A DNA stretch of 64,000 bases from Panopea generosa (GCA_029582155.1 CM055908.1:18453406-18517405), one strand, 5' to 3'. Shown: positions 1-13,110, counted from the stretch's first letter. Translations and numbers: made by a program. Notes: generated from the sequence alone by a model not told the origin.

Positions 1-59
1 GAACACACGCATTACACTCGGTTAGAATCTAATAAATCAATAAATGCATATATAAATAA

Positions 60-1316
60 ATCACTAGCTATCAATCAAGTGCAAGTAATTAATCTCGTTT
101 CGTTCTGCACTCAGTTTAATTCAATAACACTTGGCCAACGTAATTGGCCCACTGACAGTTATTATTATCAAAGAAATAGAGTTTTATTCGTATTTGCCCT
201 CTATGGAAAAATCAGTATACAATTCGGAATTAATGATGATGTAAACGACATTCGCGGTACTTTAATGTACTTCACATATATCGGCCAATCAATTACTAAA
301 TGAATAATTAACTCATTCCCATTGGGCGATCATTCTGCGGAAGTGTATATTCAAATGGATTAGAACTTGTACATAATAATGTTAACGCTGTTTACAAATG
401 CACAGCTTGATTAAATCGTTTCTATTCTTTAATATTGCACATAGTTATATATTTATATAACCTTCTTATATCAATAATTGTAAAAACGTGCTCACTTCAG
501 TAGTTGTTTACAGAACTATGACGGCTAGCTTAATGGGATATGTATCCCGGGGTCCGGCAGTTTAGGATTTGTTTCTTTTTTAAAAGAACAAATTTGTTTA
601 CATGTAAAGTATCGGAAAATGTGTATATTTAAATGTGATTTTCTCTTTTGGGAAGGGCTGTTAGTAATATTGTTAAAACTTGTACCCCAACCCATTTGCA
701 CTATATACAAATGTAATTGTATTGTTATGATTCATATAATTGTATATAATACATGCAGTAAAATATTATTAAACTAAACCTATTCACCTTTGTTACATGG
801 TTTATAGTCATATTGTATAGCCAATGAACTACATTATTTTAACATAATACAGAATACAGAAAAGTGTATTAGATTTATGCTTAAATAAAATCATATACAA
901 TATACAATATGCATGCATGTCGACACAAGTTTGAATTAATAAAGCAATTAATATATTTGTCAAAGGAAGAAATTTAAAATTATCTCAGGCAAAATGATGT
1001 GAAAAGTTTTATATTACAGCTTAATTTGCATTTAGAAATACTTGTCCGAGTTCACATGCTTTAATAATATATTCAGTGAAGTTATAATGATTGTTATATT
1101 TGTGGTATTCAGCACATACCCATGTACAATGGGAATTAATGACATGTTTTGATCAATAAATAAAAAAGAAAGGAAAGATCCTTCATTGAAATAGAATATT
1201 TAATCAAATATTATGACAATGTGCATCTATAAGAACTGTTTGTTACAGCTATTTTTATTGAAATTAAGTTGTTTGTTTTACTCCGATATACTAGTAACCA
1301 GTCATTATTGAATGTC

Positions 1317-1367
<51 letters not shown>

Positions 1368-3215
1368 CCAACAAAAACGAATAACAGTATACTTACCTAC
1401 CGTGTAATATGGATACATTTTGAAATATGCGAAGGTTTAAAGCGTGCAATCTAATTGTCGAATAAATTTTGGAATGTAACATTGTATCATATCATGTAAC
1501 ATTATATTTAGATTCCAAAAAAAAAAACATGAGAAATGTAAAAATAAATCATTTAGGTTACAAACACAGCAGTTTCTAAAATACCAAACCTCGAATTAAC
1601 AAGTTTCAACAAAGAACATGAACTGTTTGACTCTTTGAAAATGAAAATGCGTATGGGATGACGCTAACAAAGTTGATGTAGTAAAATTGTTTGGAAGCGT
1701 TGTAAAAGGGGGTCGTATCAGTTTTAAAACGGGATTAACACGTTGATACAAAAAGCACTCTTCGGGATTCATTTAAAAGTATCGAAACTGAAAATATTTA
1801 GCTGGAAGTTCATTGAAGCTAATAGACACTGGTCCATCTTCAGTAGAATGATGATGATATACTAGTGATCATAGCAGAAGTGACGAAATCATATGAGTCG
1901 TTTCTTATTCGGACGAATTGGCTGAAAATCCGAGTTTGTGATATATTTTTTTATTATAAAGTCAATATCCTTGAAAATTGGACTTGAATAGGAAAATCAT
2001 TTACCTAAATGTTTGTTATATAATAATGTTCTGTATAGTATATATTTGGTTTTGTTTGCACGACACTAATAGTTGTATTTTGTGTGTCATCAATATATCA
2101 AACAGCATGATATATTTATATCTCATCATGATGAAACAAAAGTAATTTAAATACTTCAACAATGTTGAATAAACTTTTCTTACAGTTTCTTAAAATGTAA
2201 ATATACTATATTTTATAATAATAATATTTATAATGTTTCGCACTCCATACTTAAGGATGCTCAAGACAATAGTTGAACAAACACACACCATCTACATTGT
2301 ATCTATGCAAATAGCACGATCATATTAGTATCTGGAATTGAATGAAAACGACAACAACAGTATAGATCATCTCAATAATTGATATTAAAATCATGTTATA
2401 TGTTTGCATGTGGCGGCTCCAGCTGATATATCCATGTTAATACTATGTTCTTTTGGTATCTTGTACCAGGTTACTTGTAACAGGTAACTTGTCTTTTTTT
2501 TGTTTCTTATATTGCCTAAACATAACAATATTCTTAAATACCGTAAAGTGTCGCCATATTTTATTAATTGAAAAGAAAAAGAAAAACTACAGCAATCGTC
2601 CTTAAGTGCACCACCCTACATAACCAGTACCTCCTACATATACCTAAACGGTAGTCTAATTTCAAACCAGGTAAAATAGCCCTTATAACACCAAACAACC
2701 ACACACATTTTAAATATATTTATTTCTCTGTTGTTTTTTTTTCAGATAAACAAGTACATTATACAAAAGAATGTAAAAAGGATTAGAACGGAAGAATACA
2801 TTTCTTATACAGTTCTCCAAACACATTAACACCATCGATTGTATGATGATATTTTATAGATAAGGCCGCCGTAAAGTAATGTGCAAATTTACTTAATTGA
2901 ATATGTACAGATTAACGAATACCACAAATATACCAATTATATCAGTGTGCCTGGAAAAAGAGCATGTCCTGATATGAACTTCCGGAAGAATATCGAATAA
3001 TAATAAAATATGAAAATACATTTCCATAAGCGACATAGAAACGATGTTTAATCGGAACAGTTGACCGTTTACGGTACCATTGCAGACCTGAAATCTTACT
3101 GCGGCAATTAAAACGATATTTGTTTGACAAAGATTGTTTTAAAGACGCTTTAGTCTTATTTATGTATACAATTTTAATTTCTAGTTGCACTTTACTGGGA
3201 ATAAAACTGTTTTAA
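60..3215 (+). repeat. Diverged segmental duplication, copy A
   Basis: Three blocks in this segment (about 60-300, 1620-1960 and 2930-3215) have recognisable, diverged counterparts in the same order and orientation about 4.5-5.3 kb downstream (about 5335-5560, 6660-6985 and 7410-7660). Shared landmarks include caagtaattaat with cgtttcgttc near 90, cgtatcagttttaaaa near 1715, and an acgatgttt...tttacg...cattg.tgcagacct pattern near 3050-3090. The shrinking offset implies deletions or SINE insertions since duplication. Reverse-strand frames through the third block (2942-3190 here, 7408-7656 in copy B) share a short stretch around GLQ..RKRS, but both are otherwise unremarkable. I cannot say whether an exon or only non-coding DNA was duplicated. 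Confidence 0.6.
1319..1364. repeat. (CA)23 microsatellite
   Basis: An uninterrupted run of 23 CA dinucleotides in non-coding DNA. The histidine/threonine ORF crossing it is only a translation of the repeat. Confidence 0.99.
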
Positions 3216-3394
3216 GGACAAGTTAAAAGTGAAATTTTGTTCTCGGTTACATGTTTCACGTGCACGTTATAGTAGTACATGTCTTTAAAACTGTGGATCA
3301 ATAAGACAAAGTAATACTATTTTTAGTTTAGAGAAACATTTTAGTTTTCACTGATAAATTCATTATTTTTAGTGAGAAGCCTTGTTTAAGTATA

Positions 3395-3676
3395 GCCGCA
3401 GCGGTGGTCTATCGGTAGGACGTGAGTTCGATCCCCAGCCGGGTCATACTTAAGACATGAAAATGGTACTAGAAGCTTCATTGCTTGGCGCTCAGTATTT
3501 AGAGGATAGTTCTAGATCCGATCGACAAGGTGTTTGTATAATGTGACTCAGTGGGATACCATACCATGTGTCAGTGGCATGATGCGCCAGTGTGACAGCG
3601 AATACTGTCTCAAGTAGACACCATCGCGGATATAACTTAAAAAATGTTGAAACAGACACTAAATACAAAACAACAC
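3395..3676 (+). mobile_element. tRNA-derived SINE, family A (V-SINE-like), copy 1
   Basis: A tRNA-like head at 3395-3450 has an A-box-like segment (tggtctatcggtagga) and a B-box-like segment (gagttcgatcccc). The body matches a second copy at about 36870-37190, including a ggatagttctag block, a gtgggatacc/ggggtattat block and a gcgatataact block. The tail runs ...tgttgaaacagacactaaatac and ends in an A/C-rich stretch. A tail of this kind, close to ttgttgaaaaacggcgttaaac, is common on molluscan SINEs of the V-SINE type such as RUDI; that assignment is from memory and unverified. Confidence 0.75.
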
Positions 3677-3679
3677 TAG

Positions 3680-4205
3680 TTTAAGAATAAGCAATCAAAG
3701 TAATGTTATTGTATTGATTTAAGAGAATTGTAACACTGGTCATGATGCCTGAAAGTTAATTATTTACTCTGAGTTGAAAGGCGAAACATATAAATTTCGA
3801 TAAATGTGCATTGGGAGCATATAATACCTATTCAAACTAGGCCAATGACAATAATAACGACCTCTTTAATCATGCACAACTCCCATTATACATTGAAAAT
3901 TCGGTAAATATCTAAACCCTCTACTAATTTGACACCCGGGATCCAGCGCTGACTTTGTATACCATATCTACCACATCTGACACCATAAATAACGAATGTT
4001 TTATTATCTCTCACTGACACCAGATGTCATTCAGGTCATCAATTACACATGCCGTAGTCACATCCATAACATTAACGGCTGCCAATCCATTTACTACAAT
4101 AACAAACGGCATCGGAAACATTTCCTCTGACACAGTAGTGTCCTGGTATTATTTAATATATAAACTAAATTTAGACAATAGCCTTATTCTGTTTTTTTTT
4201 TATAT
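3680..4205. other. Non-coding, no feature recognised
   Basis: AT-rich sequence with no supportable gene. The 63-codon plus-strand ORF at 4024-4215 has no recognisable family and runs into a T-run and the tandem repeat that follows. Confidence 0.5.
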
Positions 4206-4209
4206 ATAT

Positions 4210-4496
4210 CAATGAATACTCTACCAAAATAGCTATGGTGATATGCAGAGGAAGTGACATGTAGTTAGAGATAAGGTCTACTTATTGATGCACTTATTTC
4301 AATGAATACTCTACCAAAATAGCTATGGTGATCTGCAGAAGAAGTGACATGTAGATAGAGATAAGGTTTACTTATTGATGTACTAGTTAACTTGATGATT
4401 TCAATGAATACTCTACCAAAATAGCTATGGTGATCTGCAGAAGAAGTGACATGTAGTTAGCGATAACGTATTTTTATTGATATACTAGTTAACTTG
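4210..4496 (+). repeat. Three-copy tandem repeat (90-102 bp unit)
   Basis: The phrase caatgaatactctaccaaaa starts at 4210, 4300 and 4402, each time followed by tagctatggtgat.tgcag and gaagtgacatgtag. Copies are very similar over their first ~75 bp. Copies 2 and 3 also share a gtactagttaacttg / atactagttaacttg tail. Non-coding. Confidence 0.95.
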
Positions 4497-6039
4497 TCAG
4501 TAAACATTGATTTTAAAAAGCTTAAATTTTTATTTCCAGTACACCAGTTTTACTTTTATTTTGTGTAATGAAACATATTGATATAGTGTCACATCGAGTG
4601 TTCCTATTTGGAATATTTATGATTGCCATTAAAATTGATAAAATGCATAATAATGTATTAATTTTTATTTCTCTATGGTGAAATATGGGTCATTTTCATT
4701 AATATTTGAAAAATAAATAATTTATATTATCAAAATAGCTATAACATATAATTTGTTTCAGTAGTACTGTGCAGCGTATATCAGTTACTCATACACTTAT
4801 AAAGACATATCGTAACAACGTTAGATCTCACCTTGTTCTATTATCACAATATTAAAAACCTACAAATAGATAGGTTACGTATCAAATTTACGATTTAAGA
4901 AGAAACATTTCATATCGGAGACTAAAGTATGTTAAAATTGTATTTTCTCGCGAAATCTTGTTTTCAAATAACCTTACTTTCATTCATCTCAGAAACACAA
5001 ATCAAAATTTATTCTTTGCACAATGTACTTCTCTTCAAAACGAGACTATTCTGAGTAAATTGCAATTAATTGTTTAAATGCATATGATTACAAAAATATC
5101 CAGGAAAGTACTTTAAATTTTACTTCAAACCGCAATATTTTTAATTCAATCTTAATATCATTGTCATGTTTAAACATGATAAAATATCAAAGGTTACATA
5201 CACTTTACATTATATGTAAAAGAAATCATGATCTATTTGCCAAATAGTTAATTCTTCGCATGTTATTTTATCAACATTTAGTTGTGAGATGCAAGTTTCC
5301 TACCCTTCTATATAAGCCATTGATATATGTTACAATATGTCAAATGAATAAATTGCCAGCTTTCAATCCACCCCAAGTAATTAATTTCGTTTCGTTCTCC
5401 ACTAACATTAATTCAACATTCAATATCTCTTGGCCGACATAATTGACTCACTGAGAGATATTGGCTTAAATGTTGTTTTCAAAGAATTTTATCATTGTTC
5501 TTATCTACTTTCTATGAGAATGTAAGTATACATTTAGGATTAATGAATCTCCCGATTAAAGCACATACAGGACAAATAAACGAAAAACAGATTCATTAAC
5601 TTTGATGCAAGGGGCCTCCATGTATCGTTAATGCATTAAACCTAATTATGTAGAGTATAAGCTCAAATGAACACTGATTAGACCGTGAATTCAATATGAT
5701 ACCGATATACAGTATTGAATGTCTGAATTCATATTTCCTCGATTGTGTGAGACATTTTGTTCCAGCGATATTTTGAAACATCAGGACGAAAAAGAATCAT
5801 AATTATTTTGGACGCTTTTTATTTTAAAGTAATCAATGAGTAAGTCGAATATAGATGTTTAGAAATAACAATAGAACTTTGAAAGTTGATGTTTGTTTTT
5901 TACCAAGAGACAAAACTCCTATGAATTGGATAATTAAATGAAAGGACATGGGTAAAACAGTTGATATTTAAAACAAATTCCAAATCTGTGTTCCGGTTCC
6001 GAAATATTGATCACATGGAAAAGCACACTGAAATGGATA

Positions 6040-6235
6040 AATCTGAGGAGGTGCTGTAGTGGAAAGTGCGGCTTATACTATATGTCGCACGAATCAATCC
6101 CAGACTCCATCCAATGGTCTCTCAAAACAACATCCAAAACTGATATAACCCAGGATATACGGTCCCGAGAGTGAATCAGAAACAATCTGAGCTTACATAA
6201 ATACATTACATTATATATAAAACCGAATTGAACCA
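6040..6235 (+). mobile_element. Possible tRNA-derived SINE (family E)
   Basis: A possible degenerate tRNA-like head (gctgtagtggaaagtgc, then cgaatcaatcccag) is followed by cggtcccgagagtgaatcag and ctgagcttacataaata, ending in an A/T-rich tail. The layout fits a degenerate SINE. There is no second copy in the window to confirm its limits, so this rests on the promoter-box spacing and the tail. Confidence 0.4.
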
Positions 6236-6295
6236 TTTGTCAGCGCATTGGAGATTTAATCGTTTAAAACTTAATATGTATACATAAACATGTAG

Positions 6296-6473
6296 AAATA
6301 CAATTTTTGAATGTGTTTTGACTCTATTAGTTCCAACACATTTCAGGTTATATATGGCATATGCAGTTTTACTGGTGAGAAGACCCCAGACTAAGTAGAA
6401 TCACCTTCCGACCTTAGCAGTTAGAGGTAAGTGATCTTGGGACGGCGCCTAAGACCACTCGGCCACGAAGGAC
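6296..6473 (-). mobile_element. tRNA-derived SINE, family C, copy 1
   Basis: Read on the minus strand it begins with a tRNA-like head (tccttcgtggccgagtggtc, then taaggcg), the A-box form seen in tRNAs with a long variable arm such as Leu or Ser. It ends with atgccatatataacctgaaa and tgttggaactaat. A second copy with the same head and tail lies at 57205-57436. This copy has lost part of its body and its B box is weak. Confidence 0.72.
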
Positions 6474-7169
6474 TATTCATTTAAAACCTATCAATAGTTT
6501 TAGTTTTTATCAGTACATGTATATTAAAATACTGAATCAAATATGTGTATATTTAAATTTAAACAGAGTAATGAGTCGGAAAAATATAATGCAAATTACT
6601 TTAATTTCAAGATCGTATCCAACATAACTCAATAGACCGTCTCCCTACACGACTATTTGATTTTTTTTCAACCGAAAATACTCCCGAGATTACGTTAACA
6701 AAGTTAAACGAGAATATTTCTAGTCAAATGAAGATATATTGGGAGCGTTTCAGCGGGTCGCACACGTATCAGTTTTAGAAGGTGATTGACGTGTTCATAC
6801 GGCATTCTCTCTAACAGTTTTAAAGTTGTCGAAGCTGAAAATACTAATTTTGAAGTCACGTTTTCGGAAATCGTGGTGTAACAAAATCTTATTAGCAGAA
6901 ACATTTCACCAATTAAGTAATCCAGTAATCCACTTTTCGAATCCGCTTTATTTGGACGATCTGGTAGGAAACAAAATGGTTAACTGTCTTAATTGATCAT
7001 AGTTTTACAGGGGGTTTGATGAATTTGTGGACACGTTTTATTGTTTTACATTTAAATGGTAATTGTACACGCAATTTGTGTCCAATAATAGTCAAATAGA
7101 TTTTTCAAAACAAATTAAGTTAATATGAATAATTAAATACAAAATATACATACATGGTTCGATTATAAG

Positions 7170-7330
7170 TTAGTTTGAATTTATTTATTTTACTTTTATT
7201 TTGAAACAGTACTAAGCCTATGAGGAATAAGTGTATTGCTCAAGAACACCACGCATAGCCTTGGAGAAGGATCGAACCCATGACCCTCAGATCCTGGGTT
7301 TGATGCTTTACCACAGGACCACGCGCTCCA
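7170..7330 (-). mobile_element. tRNA-derived SINE, family B, copy 1
   Basis: Minus-strand reading: head ggagcgcgtggtcctgtggt with A box, B box gggttcgatcctt, then a body shared with copies at 23927-24132, 38140-38350 and (plus strand) about 38695-38862. Shared body words include ttgagcaata/cgagcaagac, cttagtactg and a 3' end near aaataaattcaaacta. This copy lacks about 45 bp of body relative to the 23.9 kb copy. Confidence 0.8.
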
Positions 7331-7689
7331 GAATTACTATTTGAATAGTCTTTATGCACTGGGAGTGCAATTCATACGATAATTTTATTTTTTACAAAAG
7401 TATATATCTATTCAAACATATCCCCTAGTGGCCTAGTGAACACTATGAGTATGTATAAGAGAATATTAAGATTATCCGGGATATCATAATATATCATTTT
7501 ATGATCCACTGTAAGACAATAAATAACCAAAATAACAAATGAAATACCTTTTAACGATGTTTGAAAACTAATGTCTATTTGGAGAGGTGAACGTTTACGA
7601 CATTGTTGCAGACCTAATTCTTCATTATGACTATCAATAATACATTTATCAGACATGCAGTTTGTGTTTTAAGTATTACGGCCTGACTT

Positions 7690-9397
7690 GGATTGATAGT
7701 GTACGTTGAACTTAAAACGAACTTTTCAAAAGTGGATTTCAGTAAATGTCTTGTTTTAAGCTTTCCATGTAAGATCAGAAAATGAAAATTCATTTCAATA
7801 GTAAAGATGTTTTTGTTAAATAAATACTCGTTCTAATTGGCACTAATTATTTCAGACTGTGATCAAGCGAACTGAACATGAACCTGAACATGAACAAACG
7901 GCAATTTATATTCACTTTCTATTATTATGAATTTTATATATCCACATGATGACAACATGAAAGGAAAACATACCAGTAATAATTCAAATAATAAATTATG
8001 TTTCTATTTTTTAAAGGGATATAACTCTTATAAACGTATAAAAATCGTCTTTTTTAGTTTCAGAAGTAGCTGAAGACAAATTTCCGAAAAGCAATCATTT
8101 CGTCTTCTTAATGATTATCTTATGTTTACTAAACTTATTATATTGTAATTTTAACTTGCGTTTTGATAATAGTAGGATACAACCAGCAGTTAGTTCGATA
8201 TACTGTATTAAAACATAATGGAATATACTTTTAGGACTAGGTTAGTATTGCGTTACAATGTAGTCGTAATTGGAAACAAGTTTATTGACATTTATTTTGT
8301 TCACCTGTTAAGTAACAACATATTTTCTGGAAAGCAATATTTAAAGTCAACAAACGGAATATTTCTGATTTTAACTAAACACAATTGATATCACAATGTC
8401 TCTCGAGTCATTCAAATCTGAGTCCAATTTTTATATCAAACTATTGTAGAATAAAATCACATATGGTAAAAACGATATATTGTTTAAATTAATGTATACC
8501 ATTAATTGGACAGAAATTGTGCACAGTGAAGTTTATGCAAAGTTCAATACTATTACAAAAATGCAGAATCTCATTTCTATATTGTTTTTATCAATACAAT
8601 GCGTCTACATATCTGGCTATATGATCTAGATGTTACCATAGATGTCTCGTATTGCAATACTCTACATGTTCCATTTCTTCTATTATTACATATTACCGGT
8701 CCAGCAACGTAGACAACTAATTATCTCCTCAAATAAGCAAGTATATATATTAAGTTCCTCAAATCAACAATAGATATTTGCATCGCTATATGCCATATTC
8801 ATTGTTCAAACAATCTAACATTTTCGTTTTCATTTCAGTTGTTAATCAACGTTGCAACTGATAATCTTGATCATCGCTATTCAAACCATTTTTACAGCAC
8901 ATCCTGTTTTGTTTTCAACAGAATGTATCATTTTGATGCAATGCCATAACGAGTATGTATCATTCAATTTACCGTTTTAAAATAATAGAAATGAAAGGGA
9001 TTGTATAGTTAAATTGAATGGATATTAATTTATTTAATTGATACTAAAGCAATTTGACAGATATATGTAACGGGTAATGTTTTCAGTCGGACTCCATGGC
9101 AATGTCATGGTATTTTCCCAATATCGTGCTAGACGTACCCAAGGAGCGGATTAGAAACTGGCTGGCATTAGCTTTGACCGGTCTGCACAATCGAGCTATA
9201 ATCAATAAGCTTGAACTAAGTATTGTCTGACAATTCAACTTGAGTCTTCCATAAGACATTTTTAGAATATATAGATTTGTTATTTGATAACTGCACTGAA
9301 TATAAAAGCAAACCGTGTCAGATACAAATAAAAAAGATCAGGAATAAAGAAACTTGTATCAGTTGAAAAACTATATTATAAACTGTTTGGATGACTC
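7690..9397. other. Non-coding, no feature recognised
   Basis: AT-rich sequence without a supportable gene, RNA or repeat on either strand. Short ORFs are scarce and none resembles a known family. Confidence 0.5.
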
Positions 9398-9955
9398 TTG
9401 AAAATTGGAGACGCAAACATCGACTTGTTTTATTGTGAGATGAAAAATAATCTTACTCGAGAGTTTTTATTTATCTCGCTAATGGAACTTCAAGGTATAA
9501 TCTCAGAAATTCGAACAATAATCAGACAAAATGATCGTACTCTAATAAATTTTTATTTTTATCAGTATATTTTTTCGTCATCTGTACGACAATGGGATGA
9601 TCTTTCCGATGAGATAAAACAGTTAAGACCGTTTGTTTCTTTTAAAGCAAGTTAATTAAAAACTTAGGTATATTGCCGAAGTATTATAACGTTGGTGAAA
9701 GAAGCAAACACGTCCAGTGTGCGAGACTTTGTACCAGTTGTAGTTATTTCAATAAATTAATTTTTAAACACATGGCTAAATTCACTATTGAGTAATAGAG
9801 AAACGCAAAGCATAAGAAATGCTTTTCAACGCACTGTCTGCCCAAGAAAAAACTTTTTTTTTTTCTTTCTAAGGAGAACATAATTTTGACTTTGTGTAGA
9901 ATATTCGAATTTCCGACACAGTAGATATTTTCATAAAGAACACGAAACATTTTAA
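9398..9955 (+). pseudogene. 3' remnant of a non-LTR retrotransposon ORF2
   Basis: The frame 9398-9655 ends in a segment (FSSSVRQWDDLSDEIKQ, then FVSFKA) typical of the region after the reverse transcriptase in non-LTR retrotransposons, where family members read like ...V..WN.LP..I....S...FK. After a one-base frameshift near 9650 a second typical segment follows (KYYNVGERSKHVQCARLCTSCS), matching the usual YY..G.R...I.HARLR..CS pattern. Weak traces continue to about 9955 (an NI.I...VD.FI..T..F pattern). No catalytic domain remains in frame upstream. It is a 5'-truncated, frameshifted fossil of a different LINE from the one at 44.6-49.7 kb. Confidence 0.75.
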
Positions 9956-9959
9956 GTAA

Positions 9960-11825
9960 TATATTATATACTGGTGAGAGTCACGAACGGCATTAGTTCC
10001 TTTCTATTAATGTGTCACCCTAACAATTTATTCTAATTTTCTTTCAAATTCATGGTTATTTTAAAGAAACTTTCAAGAATGTATAACACCTTTGTTACAA
10101 CATTGTATAAACATCGATATATAATGTGTTTAAAGTAAACGTTTCAATTTCATCTTTTCACTTCTTGTATAGCTATAAGCGTATTTGTCTCACAATTACT
10201 TTAAAACCAACATTAAACCAAAAGTCGTCCGTAGCTGCACTGCAATTTAGAAAACCTGTTTTTTTAATAAGTGATCTTGTCGATTTAACTTGATAGCCTT
10301 GAATATTGAACTGCATATATAAAGAAATATTACAAACAACCAACCCAGTTACACAATATATCTTAGTGTATCACTAGTGACAATGGACATACCGCTGTAG
10401 TGGTATGTTGTAATGTATAATGTAAACAAATGTTGATGTTTATTTTTTTAATTATGTACTGTACAACAAATGTCTATCTGTTGTAAATGTAAAGGCAATG
10501 TGCAACATCTCTAAACTAAGGTATTTTTCTTAATCAATTTGTTTGTACACTTTTAGATACGTTACTGAAGTAAAGTATAACTACTAATGTTCTGGGCCAA
10601 CTGTATGAGGAAAAATATAGAAGCTGATAAACATTTTGTACAGATATAGATAATATAAAAGTTTGTCTCTCTTGTTAAATCGTAACCCATTTAGGTTTGT
10701 TCTCGGGACAATAGCGAGAAACTAGGAAAAAAATAATATCGACACACTGCTATAATTACACTCGCAACAAGCGTATTTTTTCTGTTCCGTGTTAATGCTA
10801 CAACTGTCGATGGAAGTAACCTCATTATTGTCATTGCTGGTACAGTTGATGAAATTAATGATCTTCAAGTTATTATGGTTCCGTACCTTGAGATGTTTTA
10901 GACCCACGAGCTGCTTTGGAAAGCAACAGGATGAATTACTTCCGATTGTTAACAATGTTAATTTTTACATCTGTAATATCATGGTAGTTATGACTTTTAC
11001 AGTACCCATATCGAAAAATGAGGACGGAAAGGTAATGTAAAGATATCTGATGAAAGAGAGATAAGTTATTGCCAAGTTCTTCCAAAGTCAACTATAACTA
11101 TGATGCAATATTTATTTTGTTCGTCTTTTACAAATATAAAAGAATCTGTCGTGATCTGAGCCGATTGAAATAATCACACGATCTCCTGCAGCTTTATCTT
11201 TATATCATTGAGATGAATGTATAATAAACTATCTGATTAAAGTATCAGTTGAAGGCAAAGAAAGAAGCAGACTTGTTTCATAAGGTGTAACATAATATGT
11301 AACATCGTTCACACCTTAAAGTAATCTACATACTGCAGCCAATCTACGTATCTTGACTGTGACTCCTGCTGCAGAACGTTGCAGTTGGCCATAGAATAAT
11401 ATTTCATGATGTATTAATCTTTTAGCACATTTATAAAAAAATGATTATGTTTATCTTATTTTGAAAAAAATACTTTAAAATAAAATTTTTTTTTGTTTAT
11501 TTCAGAATATCAAATTAATCCAGTATGATTTTTATTGGTTACAATCGGGCTTTCAATGTATAGGTTAGCACAGCCTTGCGAACTTTCATGCATAAAAACA
11601 TATTCAAGCCTTAACAAGCATTACGAGACAATACAGATCGATCATTTATTTATAAGTAGAGTTTTAAAGCGTACGAATTAACAAGTCCTCGCTCAGTATG
11701 TATGTAAATTGACAGTAGAAGTGAAATTGTCGATTAGTTCAGAAACACATTGATAGCTGTTGTATAAGTAATTTTGTTTGAAAATGATTTTAACTAATTG
11801 ACATTTTACTTATACTATATCAGTA
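9960..11825. other. Mostly non-coding; one weak ORF candidate
   Basis: No gene that I can support. A 77-codon minus-strand frame at 10722-10955 has a short leucine-rich-repeat-like spacing (L..L..L.V.N..NL..I); it is treated as a finding, not a gene. The remainder is AT-rich with homopolymer T runs. Confidence 0.4.
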
Positions 11826-11830
11826 TACAC

Positions 11831-12484
11831 AGATGTCACAGGTTTAAATGTCACGGATTCTCCTCTACAGGGTCACAGCTTATAGTCGACACTAAAGGCA
11901 GGACTAGAAATATCTTTTGTCGAACATTCCTCGCTGTGTGGTGATCTGGATATAGGCTAAAATTGTTAGATGTCCTATTGTCTCAACCAATAAAATCGCT
12001 CAGATTTATCAAAATAGAACATTCAATTTTACAAAGAATGTCATGACCGTCAGTAGATGTTGACTGCTTGCCTTAGCCGATGGAACGAGAAAGTAGAACA
12101 ACTAAGCAGGTAAAAAAAATGGATTTTCTTCTGGCTATATAATTTCTAACCTATAAATGTGTCTTTGGACGAAATTGAAATATGACATATTCCAAAACCG
12201 TATCAAGAGCAAGAACAGTACCTATTTATGTAAATGACACCACCACCAGTAGCTGGAATTACAGTAGGCATGCAGCGCGCACACAACGGCAGAACATATT
12301 CCAGTCACTCGTGCGACCGCAAGTTCAGCGCTCTTTTTAATTTAAAAGAAGACAATCGTTCACGACATCTACATATACAGATGATATGTGAAATATGCTC
12401 CAAATCATTGAATTCATGGAAGATATTAAATAGGCGCATGACATATTACTTATACTATATCATAAATATCTGGAAAAAAGCTTC
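11831..12484 (+). repeat. 654-bp tandem duplication, copy 1
   Basis: From about 11835 the sequence repeats 654 bases later (the word gtcacaggtttaaatgtcac occurs at 11835 and 12489). The two copies differ only by scattered substitutions and 1-3 base indels, so the duplication is recent. The unit holds roughly 400 bp of non-coding sequence followed by a zinc-finger-like coding fragment. Confidence 0.95.
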
Positions 12485-12539
12485 AGGTGTCACAGGTTTA
12501 AATGTCACGGATTCTCCTTTACAGGGTCACAGCTTATAG
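12234..12539 (+). pseudogene. C2H2 zinc-finger-like fragment, copy 1
   Basis: The 101-codon frame contains SCDRKFSALFNLKEDNRSRH, the shape of a C2H2 finger (C..C...F.....L..H....H) that has lost its first cysteine and one histidine position. ICEICSKSL.SWK.L.RRM follows, a second finger with an intact C-x2-C but arginine where zinc-binding histidine is expected. The first part sits in the duplicated unit; the C-terminal third reads into copy 2 and is not conserved. No intact finger remains and no longer gene surrounds it. Most likely it is a decayed exon of a zinc-finger protein or a repeat-borne fragment. Confidence 0.5.
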
Positions 12540-13110
12540 TCGACACTAAAGGCAGGACTAGAAATATCTTTTGTCGAACATTCCTCGCTGTGTGGTGATC
12601 TGGATATAGGCTAAAATTGTTAGATGTCCTATTGTCTTAACCAATAAAAGCGCTCAGATTTATCAAAATAGAACATTCAATATTACAAAGAATGTCATGA
12701 CCGTCAGTAGATGTTGACTGCTTGCCGTAGCCAATGGAACGAGAAAGTAGAACAACTAAGCAGGTAAAAAAATACATGGATTTTCTTCTGGCTATATAAT
12801 TTCTAACCTATAAATGTGTCTTTGGACGAAAATTGAAACATGACATATTCCAAAACCGTATCAAGAGCAAGAACAGTATCTTTTTATGCAAATGACACCA
12901 CCACCAGTAGCTGGAATTACAGTAGGCATGCGGTGCGCACACAACGGCAGAACATATTCCAGTCACTCGTGCGACCGCAAGTTCAGCGCTCTTTTTAATT
13001 TAAAAGAAGACAATCGTTCACGACATCTACATATACAGATGATATGTGAAATATGCTCCAAATCATTGAAATCATGGAAGATATTCATTAGGTGCATGAC
13101 AAAGTACCTA
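12485..13110 (+). repeat. 654-bp tandem duplication, copy 2
   Basis: Second copy of the unit at 11831-12484. Similarity ends near 13100, just after the atcatggaagatatt word; beyond that the two copies continue into unrelated sequence. Confidence 0.93.

Larger units (their letters stand above)
5335..7660 (+). repeat. Diverged segmental duplication, copy B
   Basis: Counterpart of copy A (60-3215). Matching blocks lie at about 5335-5560, 6660-6985 and 7410-7660. Copy B is interrupted by SINE-like insertions at about 6040-6235, 6296-6473 and 7170-7330 that copy A lacks at equivalent points, so those insertions probably post-date the duplication. Confidence 0.6.
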
